From Brevundimonas sp. UBA2388 (GTDB taxonomy: Bacteria; Pseudomonadota; Alphaproteobacteria; Caulobacterales; Caulobacteraceae): a stretch of DNA of 5,036 nucleotides. The notes beneath the pieces were generated by a model. That model searched no databases, was not told where the DNA came from, and worked only from the letters and a program-made list of their open reading frames with translations. How positions within the stretch are numbered: position 1 is the first letter of the stretch; each line of letters starts with the position of its first letter. Made by a program: the position numbers and the translations under genes. Location of the stretch: contig DDSO01000043.1 in the NCBI GenBank assembly GCA_002343425.1, positions 163 through 5,198 on the forward strand, given 5' to 3'. Below are positions 1 to 5,036 of the stretch, piece by piece.

Positions 1-702
1 TTCTGCGACTGGTACCTGGAGATCGCCAAGGTCGAGTTCCAGACCGGCGACGAAGCCCAGCAGCGCGGCGCACGGCGAACGCTGGTGCGCGTGCTGGAAG
101 CCGTGCTGCGCCTCGCCCACCCGCTGCTGCCGTTCATCACCGAGGAACTCTGGCAGACCGTGGCGCCGATCGCCGGGCGCAAGACCCACGATTCGATCAT
201 GCTCGCCGCCTATCCGCAGGCCGACCTGGCGCGCGTGGACGAGGCATCGGAGGCCAAGGTACAGCGCCTCAAGGCCCTGACCTACGCCTGCCGCAACTTG
301 CGCGGCGAGATGGGCCTCTCCCCCGCCCTGCGCATGCCGCTCCTGGTCGCCGACGGCAGCGCCGAGATCGCCGAGTTCGCGCCCATCCTGCAGGCTCTCG
401 CCAAGCTGTCGGAGGTCCAGATCGTCGACGACATGCCGAGCAACGCCATGGCGCCGGTCGCGGTGGTCGGCGAGACGAGCCTGATGCTTAAGGTCGAGAT
501 CGACGTCGCCGCCGAGAAAGAGCGCCTGAAGAAGGAAATCGAAAAGCTGGAAATGCAGATCGCCAACGCCCAGGGCAAGCTCGCGAACGATAGCTTCGTC
601 GCCCGCGCCCCGGCCGCCGTCGTCGAGCAGGAAAAGCAGCGCGTCGCCGACTTCACGGCGACCCTCGACAAACTCAAACTTCAACTCGCCAGGCTGGGCT
701 GA
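1..702 (+). CDS. valS: Valyl-tRNA synthetase, C-terminal part (5' end outside window)
   Basis: Class I aminoacyl-tRNA synthetase that charges tRNA-Val with valine in the cytoplasm. Only the last 233 residues are present; the frame is open from base 1, and the catalytic HIGH/KMSKS and editing domains lie upstream, outside the window. The visible part starts in the anticodon-binding helical domain (FCDWYLE at residues 1-7, then the family-typical [12 protein letters not shown] at about 40-51) and ends in the C-terminal coiled-coil tRNA-binding arm (about 169-233, rich in K/E/L, with the conserved block [12 protein letters not shown]). Sequence and the TGA stop at 700-702 match normal ValS ends, so the gene looks intact. 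The wording, for example [13 protein letters not shown] and [11 protein letters not shown], recalls beta/gammaproteobacterial ValS rather than the alphaproteobacterial type; this is from memory, not a search. The next gene starts 14 bases later and is probably co-transcribed. Confidence 0.97.
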   Translation, partial: FCDWYLEIAKVEFQTGDEAQQRGARRTLVRVLEAVLRLAHPLLPFITEELWQTVAPIAGRKTHDSIMLAAYPQADLARVDEASEAKVQRLKALTYACRNLRGEMGLSPALRMPLLVADGSAEIAEFAPILQALAKLSEVQIVDDMPSNAMAPVAVVGETSLMLKVEIDVAAEKERLKKEIEKLEMQIANAQGKLANDSFVARAPAAVVEQEKQRVADFTATLDKLKLQLARLG

Positions 703-716
703 GTCAGGAAGCCGCC

Positions 717-1199
717 ATGCAAGACAACCGCCCCTTCTTCTCGCACGTATTCACGGCCCTGATGATCTTCTCCCTGCTCGTCGGGGTCTGCACCGTCGCC
801 TTCCTGCACTCGTGGCCGTGGGAAAGGACAAATGTCGAATGGAAGCCCGAGTTTCGGCTCGTTGCGACCTGCGGCGCAAAGGGCGAGGCCTGCGGCATCG
901 CTTGGGGCGAACTCGCCGACGCCACCGCCAGGGGAGAAATCGTGTCGCTCGAACCGCCGGAGGCCGCCGGAGAAATCGAAGAGCCGGGCAACTGGCTCAG
1001 ATGGACCAAGAGCGATGGAATCCTCGAGGTCAAGGCCTCGTCGTGGAATTTCCAGACCGTCGTTCGCTACCGCATCGAAGAGGGCAAACCGGCGCTCGTT
1101 GCCTATCAGGACGTGGACGTGGCCCGGGCCTTTACCTACGGGATGGGCGTCGCGATCATCATGATGATCGGCATATACCTGCGCAAGCTCCGCAACTGA
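717..1199 (+). CDS. Hypothetical two-span membrane protein downstream of valS
   Basis: I do not recognise this 160-residue protein. The ATG at 717 has a good ribosome binding site (AGGAAG at 706-711, 5-base spacing) and lies 14 bases after the valS stop, so translation and co-transcription with valS are likely. A hydrophobic segment at about residues 9-30 and another at about 139-155 flank a polar domain of about 105 residues. The basic C-terminal end (RKLRN) suggests both ends face the cytoplasm and the central domain faces the periplasm. That domain has two cysteines (52 and 59, CGAKGEAC) that could form a disulfide there, and several tryptophans. No catalytic motif is evident. A shorter overlapping frame on the same strand and a long - strand frame are open here too, but neither has such a start site or a protein-like hydrophobicity pattern. 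The gene is quite likely real; its function is unknown. Confidence 0.8.
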   Translation: MQDNRPFFSHVFTALMIFSLLVGVCTVAFLHSWPWERTNVEWKPEFRLVATCGAKGEACGIAWGELADATARGEIVSLEPPEAAGEIEEPGNWLRWTKSDGILEVKASSWNFQTVVRYRIEEGKPALVAYQDVDVARAFTYGMGVAIIMMIGIYLRKLRN

Positions 1200-1301
1200 C
1201 CCGTCGCGGTCGACCCCGGAAGAGCGCCGGATTTCAGGCAGTCGAAACTCTCGCCCGCCAAAACCATCTGACACGGGTCACCCCTTCCGACCTGCTGCAA
1301 G
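1200..1301 (+). other. Short intergenic region before the antiporter gene
   Basis: These 102 bases separate the hypothetical membrane protein from the antiporter. I see no clear terminator, no convincing -35/-10 pair and no Shine-Dalgarno sequence just before the antiporter ATG (preceding bases: cctgctgcaag). An 8-base palindrome GGTCGACC (1208-1215) is present but is too short to interpret. The antiporter may be transcribed by read-through from the valS side or from a weak promoter here. Confidence 0.4.
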
Positions 1302-2579
1302 ATGCCGCATGACCTCAGCCTCATCACCACCATTACCGCCGCGTTCGGCCTGGCCCTGATTCTCGGCGTCATCGTCGCGCGCCTACGCATGCCGCCGCTG
1401 GTCGGCTACCTGCTCGCCGGCGTCATGATCGGCCCGGCCACCCCGGGCTTCGTCGCCGACATGGACCTCGCCGGGCAATTGGCCGAAATCGGTGTCATGC
1501 TGCTGATGTTCGGCGTCGGCCTGCATTTTTCGCTGGACGACCTGCTGGCGGTCAAGCGCATCGCCGTTCCCGGCGCCATCGTCCAGATTGCCGTCGCCAC
1601 GGCCATGGGCATGGGACTGGCCATGTTCTGGGGCTGGGAACCTGGTTCCGCGCTGGTGTTCGGCCTGGCGCTGTCGGTTGCCAGCACTGTGGTCCTGTTG
1701 CGGGCGCTCGAAGCGCGCGGCGTGCTGGACTCGATGAATGGACGCATTGCCGTAGGCTGGCTGGTGGTCGAGGATCTGGTCATGGTCCTCGTTCTCGTCC
1801 TGCTACCGCCGCTCGCCGGCATGCTGGGCGGACAGCAGGCGGGCACGGCCGCCGCCGTCTCGGGTGAAATCTGGACCACGCTGGGCCTGACTTTTGCCAA
1901 GATCGCCGTGTTCATCGCGCTGATGCTGGTCGTCGGGCGCCGCCTGTTGCCCCGCCTGCTATGGCTGGTGGCCAAGACCGGCTCGCGCGAACTGTTCACC
2001 CTGTGCGTCATCGCCGCCGCGGTCGGCGTCGCCTACGGCTCCGCCCACCTGTTCGGCGTTTCCTATGCGCTCGGCGCCTTCTTCGCCGGCATGACGATAC
2101 GCGAATCGGAGTTCAGCCACCGCGCCGCCGAGGAATCGCTGCCGCTGCGCGATGCATTTTCGGTCCTGTTCTTCGTCTCGGTCGGAATGCTGTTCGACCC
2201 AAGGATTCTCATCGACGAGCCCGCCAAGGTGCTCTCCGTCACGGCGATCATCATGCTCGGCAAGACCATCGCCGCCGTTGCCCTCGTCCTCGCCTTCCGC
2301 TACCCGCTCAACACGGCGCTGACGGTCGGCGCCAGCCTGGCTCAGATCGGCGAGTTCTCCTTCATCCTCGCGGCCGTGAGTGTTCAGCTTGGCGGCATGA
2401 CGCAGGAGACCCACGACCTCATCCTGGCGGCGGCCCTGCTGTCGATCTCGCTGAACCCCTTCGTCTTCGCCCTGATCGACCGGATGGGCGCGAGGCCGAA
2501 GCCGCCGCTCAAGGGATCGCCCGAGGGTCTGCTCCTGGCCGAAGAAAAGGCCGCCGCCGTGAATCCGGCGACGGCCTGA
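1302..2579 (+). CDS. YbaL/KefB-like cation:proton antiporter lacking the RCK domain
   Basis: Inner-membrane monovalent cation:proton antiporter of the CPA2 family (Na+/H+ exchanger domain). The 425-residue product is mostly hydrophobic, with about 12 expected membrane spans. Motifs resemble E. coli YbaL closely: PPLVGYLLAG (31-40), AEIGVMLLMFGVGLHFSL (61-78), GWLVVEDLVMVL with the acidic pair E157-D158, FFVSVGMLFDP (290-300), SLAQIGEF (345-352) and LNPFVFALID (384-393). The start ATG matches the MPHD-like beginning remembered for relatives; an in-frame stop at 1269-1271 with no better start after it leaves no longer option, although no ribosome binding site is visible. YbaL-type proteins usually continue for about 150 more residues with an NAD-binding TrkA-N/RCK domain (GYGRVG motif). 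Here the protein ends about 30 residues after the last span, and no such motif occurs downstream in any frame before the convergent phoH gene, whose stop lies 21 bases away. The last ten codons overlap the phoH terminator. It may be a natural RCK-free variant or a truncated gene; transport without nucleotide gating is possible but unproven. Confidence 0.9.
   Translation: MPHDLSLITTITAAFGLALILGVIVARLRMPPLVGYLLAGVMIGPATPGFVADMDLAGQLAEIGVMLLMFGVGLHFSLDDLLAVKRIAVPGAIVQIAVATAMGMGLAMFWGWEPGSALVFGLALSVASTVVLLRALEARGVLDSMNGRIAVGWLVVEDLVMVLVLVLLPPLAGMLGGQQAGTAAAVSGEIWTTLGLTFAKIAVFIALMLVVGRRLLPRLLWLVAKTGSRELFTLCVIAAAVGVAYGSAHLFGVSYALGAFFAGMTIRESEFSHRAAEESLPLRDAFSVLFFVSVGMLFDPRILIDEPAKVLSVTAIIMLGKTIAAVALVLAFRYPLNTALTVGASLAQIGEFSFILAAVSVQLGGMTQETHDLILAAALLSISLNPFVFALIDRMGARPKPPLKGSPEGLLLAEEKAAAVNPATA
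2541..2576 (-). terminator. Rho-independent terminator of phoH, inside the antiporter 3' end
   Basis: Read on the - strand, GGCCGTCGCC, an 8-base loop (GGATTCAC) and GGCGGCGGCC form a 10-bp GC-rich stem (2549-2576), followed at once by TTTTCTTC (2548-2541). It begins 24 bases after the phoH stop, a usual distance. The sixth pair is a U-G wobble in the - strand RNA but a C/A mismatch in the + strand RNA, and the T-rich tail exists only on the - side. The element is therefore oriented to stop phoH transcription. It occupies codons 416-425 of the antiporter ORF. Confidence 0.85.
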
Positions 2580-2600
2580 TCTGTCAGACGCAGGCTGGCG

Positions 2601-3380
2601 TCAGAGGACGCCGATCATCGAGGCCACCAGCGGATGGCGGACGATGTCCTGCTCGGCCAGGCGCACCACCGCAATGTCGGGCACGGGCTCGAGCCGCTGG
2701 GCGACGTCCATCAGACCCGAGATGCCGGGAAGCAGATCGGACTGCTGGGGATCGCCGGTGACGACCATGGTTGAATGCCAGCCCAGGCGGGTCAGCAGCA
2801 TCTTGAGCTGCACATAGGTGCAGTTCTGGGCCTCATCGACGACGATGAAGGCGTTGTTCAGGGTGCGGCCGCGCATGTAGCCGATGGGGGCGATCTCGAT
2901 CAGGCCCTCGGCCATCAGCGCCTTGACCCGCTTCATGCTGAGGCGATCGGACAGGGCGTCGTAGAGGGGGCGGAGGTAGGGGGCGAGCTTGTCCTCCATG
3001 TCGCCGGGCAGGAAGCCGATCGATTCGCCGGCCTCGACAGCGGGACGGCTGAGTACGATGCGGCCAACCTTGCCGGCCTCGAGCGCCTCGACCGCCTTGG
3101 CGACGGCGAGATAGGTCTTGCCGGTGCCTGCCGGACCGAGGGCCAGGACGAGGTTATGGTGGTCGATCGCCGTCATCAGTTCGGCCTGGCCGTCCGACTT
3201 GGGCTTCAGCGTCTTCAGATAGGCCTGGTCGCGATCGTCATTGGATGGATAGGGCGACCAGCCGGCGTGGGTTGGAAGCCGGCGTACCTTGGAGTCCTCC
3301 ATGAACTGACGGGAATCGAGCACACCGTGTTCACGGGATGTCTCGCGGGTCTGACGTTTGATGGCCGCACGCTTGGTCAT
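2601..3380 (-). CDS. phoH: PhoH-family ATPase
   Basis: Cytoplasmic P-loop ATPase of the PhoH family, related to the helicase-like core of superfamily 1. Family members have been linked to phosphate stress and RNA metabolism, but the exact role is not settled. The 259-residue product has a basic N-terminal tail (1-35), then the nucleotide-binding domain: Walker A GPAGTGKT (82-89), SRPAVEAGESIGFLPGD (111-127), YMRGRT (168-173), Walker B FIVVDEAQN (178-186) and the sensor-like TGDPQQSDL (208-216), with conserved arginines near the end (240, 248). All key residues are present. Length fits the short single-domain PhoH type. I chose the ATG at 3380-3378 because GGAGG lies 5 bases before it and the protein begins MTKRAA, as I recall for relatives. 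The frame stays open upstream to 3506, but that extension is low-complexity arginine-rich sequence and runs through a terminator. The gene is convergent with the antiporter and ends in its own terminator. No PhoB box is evident upstream, so phosphate control cannot be assumed. Confidence 0.95.
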   Translation of the reverse strand: MTKRAAIKRQTRETSREHGVLDSRQFMEDSKVRRLPTHAGWSPYPSNDDRDQAYLKTLKPKSDGQAELMTAIDHHNLVLALGPAGTGKTYLAVAKAVEALEAGKVGRIVLSRPAVEAGESIGFLPGDMEDKLAPYLRPLYDALSDRLSMKRVKALMAEGLIEIAPIGYMRGRTLNNAFIVVDEAQNCTYVQLKMLLTRLGWHSTMVVTGDPQQSDLLPGISGLMDVAQRLEPVPDIAVVRLAEQDIVRHPLVASMIGVL

Positions 3381-3385
3381 GGACG

Positions 3386-3390
3386 CCTCC
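3386..3390 (-). promoter_or_regulatory. Ribosome binding site that sets the phoH start
   Basis: GGAGG on the - strand, 5 bases before the ATG at 3380-3378. It supports this start over the in-frame upstream ATG at 3506-3504. Confidence 0.8.
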
Positions 3391-3437
3391 AGGGCATGGA
3401 AGACGGCGACGCGGAAAACGCGACGCCGCAGGGCAAG

Positions 3438-3467
3438 AAAAAAGGCGATGCCGCAAAAGCATCGCCT
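3438..3467 (-). terminator. Intrinsic terminator in the phoH 5' leader
   Basis: On the - strand, GGCGATGC, a 7-base loop (TTTTGCG) and GCATCGCC form a perfect 8-bp stem (3444-3466), followed immediately by TTTTTT (3443-3438) and then CTTG. One more A-T pair (3467/3443) can extend it. The poly-T lies only on the - side, so the direction is clear. It sits about 58 bases before the phoH start codon, and no - strand protein gene precedes it in this interval. It may end a small RNA, act as an attenuator of phoH, or insulate phoH from antisense transcription of the carbonic anhydrase gene. Confidence 0.8.
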
Positions 3468-3537
3468 CGAACGAAGGTGGGGAGGAGAGAAGGGGACGCG
3501 ACGCATCCGCCCGGGTCGGAAGAAGGGTCAACTTCCA

Positions 3538-3551
3538 GCGGATGAATCCGC
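3538..3551. repeat. 14-base palindrome, possible operator
   Basis: GCGGAT-GA-ATCCGC is a perfect inverted repeat with a 2-base centre, in the intergenic region between two divergent genes. The two-base centre makes a dimeric protein site more natural than an RNA hairpin. In this GC-rich context it could also be chance. Confidence 0.3.
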
Positions 3552-3669
3552 CGAACCGAGCGCACCACGCAAAATCCCCGAGGTCTGACCGGACCGGGCT
3601 TGATCCGGCTTCCAATCCGGGGCCGAAATGGCGGCCTCGAATCGCATCTACACTCTAAGCCTAACGTGG

Positions 3670-3699
3670 TTTACGAGAGCTTAAAGCCCTCGATTTATT
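3670..3699 (+). promoter_or_regulatory. Possible sigma70-like promoter for the carbonic anhydrase gene
   Basis: TTTACG (3670-3675) and TTTATT (3694-3699), 18 bases apart, each match four of six consensus positions. They lie in the most AT-rich part of the window just before the gene. Transcription would start near 3706, leaving a leader of only about 13 bases before the ATG at 3719. The match is weak. Confidence 0.2.
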
Positions 3700-3718
3700 G
3701 AGAAATGGCGGTGTTCGG

Positions 3719-4243
3719 ATGAATGTTTACGGTCTCGGCGACAAGAAACCGCAGCTTCCGCCTGAGGGCGAATACTGGGTGGCACCAAACGCAACCCTTG
3801 TAGGAGACGTGATTCTCAAACCGGGCGCCAGCGTCTGGTTCGGCGCCGTGCTGCGCGGCGACAACGACCCCATCACCATCGGCCGGGACACCAATATACA
3901 GGACGGCAGCGTGCTGCATTCCGACCCCGGCGAACCCCTGACGATCGGCGACGGCGTGACCGTCGGCCATATGGTCATGCTTCACAGCTGCGAGATCGGC
4001 GACAACACCCTGATCGGCATCGGCGCGGTGGTGTTGGGTCGGGCGAAGATCGGGAAGAACTGCCTGATCGGGGCCAACACCCTGATCACCGAGGGGAAGG
4101 TCATTCCCGACGGCTCGCTCGTCATGGGCCAGCCCGGCAAGGTGGTGCGCGAGCTGGAACCGGGTCAGATCGAGGCGCTGAGGGCGTCCGCCGCCCATTA
4201 TGTGCAGAACTGGAAACGCTATCAGCGGGATCTGAAGGCCTGA
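3719..4243 (+). CDS. Gamma-class carbonic anhydrase-like hexapeptide-repeat protein
   Basis: Left-handed beta-helix protein of the gamma carbonic anhydrase/YrdA/PaaY group, cytoplasmic and expected to be trimeric. Such proteins bind a metal ion between subunits; some hydrate CO2, while others have no proven activity. The 174 residues have hexapeptide-type turns from about 24 to 140 and a C-terminal helix (147-172) that normally packs on the helix. The three metal-binding histidines are present: H67 (SVLHSDP), H84 and H89 (GHMVMLHS), with the H-x4-H spacing of the Methanosarcina Cam enzyme. R46 and D48 (RGD) and Q61-D62 also match residues conserved in active enzymes, so the site looks complete. 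I chose the ATG at 3719; a TTG at 3698 is in frame but adds only seven residues and lacks a ribosome binding site. The ribosome site before the ATG is also weak (GGCGGTG). It is divergent from phoH and convergent with the PAS_5 gene. The wording ([26 protein letters not shown]) suggests an alphaproteobacterial relative. The in vivo substrate is unknown. Confidence 0.93.
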   Translation: MNVYGLGDKKPQLPPEGEYWVAPNATLVGDVILKPGASVWFGAVLRGDNDPITIGRDTNIQDGSVLHSDPGEPLTIGDGVTVGHMVMLHSCEIGDNTLIGIGAVVLGRAKIGKNCLIGANTLITEGKVIPDGSLVMGQPGKVVRELEPGQIEALRASAAHYVQNWKRYQRDLKA

Positions 4244-4259
4244 GCCTGTCGGTTCAGGC
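4238..4259. terminator. Hairpin joining two convergent stop codons
   Basis: GCCTGA (4238-4243), a 10-base loop and TCAGGC (4254-4259) form a perfect 6-bp inverted repeat. The + strand TGA stop of the carbonic anhydrase gene and the - strand TGA stop of the PAS_5 gene are its two arms. An alternative 5-bp stem, GCCTG (4244-4248) with CAGGC (4255-4259), is also possible. There is no T tract on either side, so a weak bidirectional terminator or simple chance are both possible. Confidence 0.3.
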
Positions 4260-4793
4260 GATCCGGCGGCCGCCGACGGCGGCGAGCGACAGGGCGGGGC
4301 GGGCGGCTTCGCCCACGCCGATCGAGACCCGGGCGGTGAGCAGGCGGGGCTCGTCGGCGGCGAAGCTCAGGGTGGCCATGGGCGCATAGAGGCCCAGAAT
4401 GCGATCCACGGCGCCGGACGGGCCGCGCAAGGGCACCAGCACGATCTCGATCTGGGCCGACAGGAAGCCGGCGAGGGCGGCGATGACGACCGGCCGGGCT
4501 TCGCGCACGGTCTGGGTCATGGCGGCGGCCACCAGAGGCCGGGAGGCGGTGCGCCAGACGGACAGAAAGGCATGATCCTTGAGCGGTTCGCCGTGGAATC
4601 CCTCAATCCAGGTGCCGGCCAGTCGGATGACGGCGTCGTCGCCATGGCGTTCGGCGATGAAGGCGCGCGGCAGGCGCAGGCCCAGAGCGTCCGGCTCGAG
4701 CGAGGCGCGATCAGGAATCCCCGCGCGCACGGCTCCCCGGCGGGACAGCCCGGTCCAATGGTCGATCAGGAATTGCGTGTCAGGATGAAACAT
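4254..4793 (-). CDS. Single-domain PAS_5-type protein
   Basis: A 179-residue cytoplasmic protein that resembles the PAS_5 family (PF07310), found mainly in Alphaproteobacteria. Evidence is the N-terminal pattern MFHPDTQFLIDHW (1-13), the central RLAGTWIEGFHGEPLKDHAFLSVW stretch (about 57-80) that matches the PAS-like core, and a later strand pair IEIVLVPLRG (about 115-124) and RILGLYAP (131-138). No kinase, cyclase or DNA-binding domain is attached, so it would have to act by protein contact or ligand sensing. Caulobacter MopJ, a cell-cycle regulator, is a known single-domain member of this family, but I cannot claim orthology. I chose the ATG at 4793-4791 because it matches the usual family start; AGAGG lies 8 bases upstream. 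The frame continues open to 4961, but that extension runs over the divergent gene's start and is not family-like. It is convergent with the carbonic anhydrase gene, with 10 bases between stops. Confidence 0.8.
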   Translation of the reverse strand: MFHPDTQFLIDHWTGLSRRGAVRAGIPDRASLEPDALGLRLPRAFIAERHGDDAVIRLAGTWIEGFHGEPLKDHAFLSVWRTASRPLVAAAMTQTVREARPVVIAALAGFLSAQIEIVLVPLRGPSGAVDRILGLYAPMATLSFAADEPRLLTARVSIGVGEAARPALSLAAVGGRRIA

Positions 4794-4944
4794 CGCTCTG
4801 GCCTCTGGCCCCGGCGACGCAAGGCCCGCGCCTGCGAGGGGCCGGGCGAAAGGCAACGGAAATGAAAGGCTTTTGCGGTTCAGATGGACGCTGAAGCGAG
4901 CTGCGCCCGACGCAGACCGCATGAACTTGACGGGAGGTCGGCCC
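4794..4944. other. Divergent intergenic region between the PAS_5 gene and a secreted-protein gene
   Basis: These 151 bases should hold the promoters of both flanking genes. I see no confident -35/-10 pair on either strand. GGAGG at 4933-4937 is the ribosome binding site of the + strand gene. Confidence 0.45.
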
Positions 4945-5036
4945 ATGCGGGTGCGGATCATGACATGGCTGCTGGCGCTGGCGGGTTTCTTCGCCCTGAC
5001 GCTGTTCGCCGACGAGGCGGCCGCCCAGTGCGGGCC
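4945..5036 (+). CDS. N-terminal part of a secreted protein (3' end outside window)
   Basis: The ATG at 4945 has a strong ribosome binding site (GGAGG at 4933-4937, 7-base spacing) and opens a frame that runs to the window end, giving 30 residues. They form a typical Sec signal peptide: a basic start (MRVR), a hydrophobic core (about residues 6-21, MTWLLALAGFFALTLF) and an AAA-Q cleavage site near residue 27. A cysteine follows two residues after the predicted cut, but there is no lipobox before it, so a lipoprotein is less likely. A second ATG at 4960 is in frame and would also leave a signal peptide. The mature protein is outside the window, so its family cannot be named. Confidence 0.7.
   Translation, partial: MRVRIMTWLLALAGFFALTLFADEAAAQCG

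Larger units (their letters stand above)
3381..3718. other. 338-base divergent intergenic region between phoH and the carbonic anhydrase gene
   Basis: No convincing protein gene lies here. On the - strand an intrinsic terminator (3438-3467) interrupts the phoH leader. A 14-base palindrome GCGGATGAATCCGC is at 3538-3551. ATCCGG is repeated at 3603-3608 and 3615-3620. Bases about 3645-3715 are clearly more AT-rich than the rest of the window and are the most likely site for the two divergent promoters. Open frames across the region in both directions are arginine/proline-rich shadows without ribosome binding sites. Confidence 0.6.

Noticed and set aside
681..1274. 197-residue open frame on the - strand
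   Set aside because: It overlaps the + strand membrane protein almost fully, has no ribosome binding site and has an amino-acid make-up typical of a shadow frame in GC-rich DNA.
2597..2612. Hairpin GGCGTC-AGAG-GACGCC at the phoH stop as a terminator
   Set aside because: The 6-bp stem has no T tract on either strand, and the phoH stop lies inside it; the better terminator is at 2541-2576.
2580..2760. Remnant of an RCK/TrkA-N domain in another frame after the antiporter
   Set aside because: No GYGRVG-like motif is seen in the + strand frames; this stretch is the phoH 3' coding end. A frameshift cannot explain the missing domain.
1959..2761. Long open frames on both strands within and beyond the antiporter gene
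   Set aside because: They are arginine/glutamate-rich shadows of the antiporter, which carries clear family motifs in its own frame.
3381..3506. N-terminal extension of PhoH to an upstream ATG
   Set aside because: The extension runs through the leader terminator and is not family-like; the internal ATG has GGAGG at 5 bases.
2775..3545. 256-residue + strand open frame antisense to phoH
   Set aside because: It mirrors the conserved PhoH coding frame, has no start signal, and phoH has intact Walker motifs.
3541..3600. tRNA-like GGTTCGGCGGATTCATCC stretch on the - strand
   Set aside because: No acceptor, D or anticodon stems could be matched around it.
3381..3718. PhoB box upstream of phoH
   Set aside because: No paired CTGTCAT-like repeats with 11-base spacing are visible on either strand.
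4850..4880. CTTTCAT/CTTTCGC repeats on the - strand as a Pho box for the PAS_5 gene
   Set aside because: The two half-sites are 16 bases apart rather than the 11 expected, and the second is a poor match.

Overview
This is a GC-rich, gene-dense stretch of bacterial chromosome, very probably from Pseudomonadota. Five protein genes are complete or nearly so, and one more is cut at each edge. No mobile element, CRISPR array, tRNA or rRNA is visible.

Left part (1-2579, all + strand): the 3' end of valS (valyl-tRNA synthetase); a 160-residue protein with two membrane segments and no family I recognise, starting 14 bases after the valS stop; and a YbaL/KefB-like cation:proton antiporter that has the membrane transport domain but not the C-terminal NAD-binding RCK/TrkA-N domain usual in the YbaL group.

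Right part (2601-5036): a PhoH-family ATPase on the - strand, convergent with the antiporter; a 338-base leader/intergenic region; a gamma-class carbonic anhydrase-like protein (+); a single-domain PAS_5-type protein (-), convergent with it; and the start of a secreted protein (+) cut by the window edge.

The most informative observations come from non-coding signals. A strong intrinsic terminator for phoH lies inside the last ten codons of the antiporter ORF. Its stem pairs fully only on the phoH strand (a G-U wobble there is a C/A mismatch on the other strand), and its U-rich tail is also on the phoH side. Together with the missing RCK domain and the loss of family-like sequence after about residue 395, this suggests that the antiporter's C-terminal tail is read out of DNA that originally served only as the phoH 3' region. 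From memory of these families, valS looks betaproteobacterial, while the PhoH, carbonic anhydrase and PAS_5 proteins look alphaproteobacterial. The boundary near 2487-2548 may therefore be a rearrangement, a transfer junction or a chimeric assembly joint. This is inference and needs database and read-level checks.

A second clear intrinsic terminator on the - strand sits in the phoH 5' leader, about 60 bases before its start codon, with no protein gene upstream of it. It may end a small RNA or act as an attenuator of phoH. Apart from valS with its neighbour, the genes show no obvious shared pathway; most look like housekeeping or accessory single genes.
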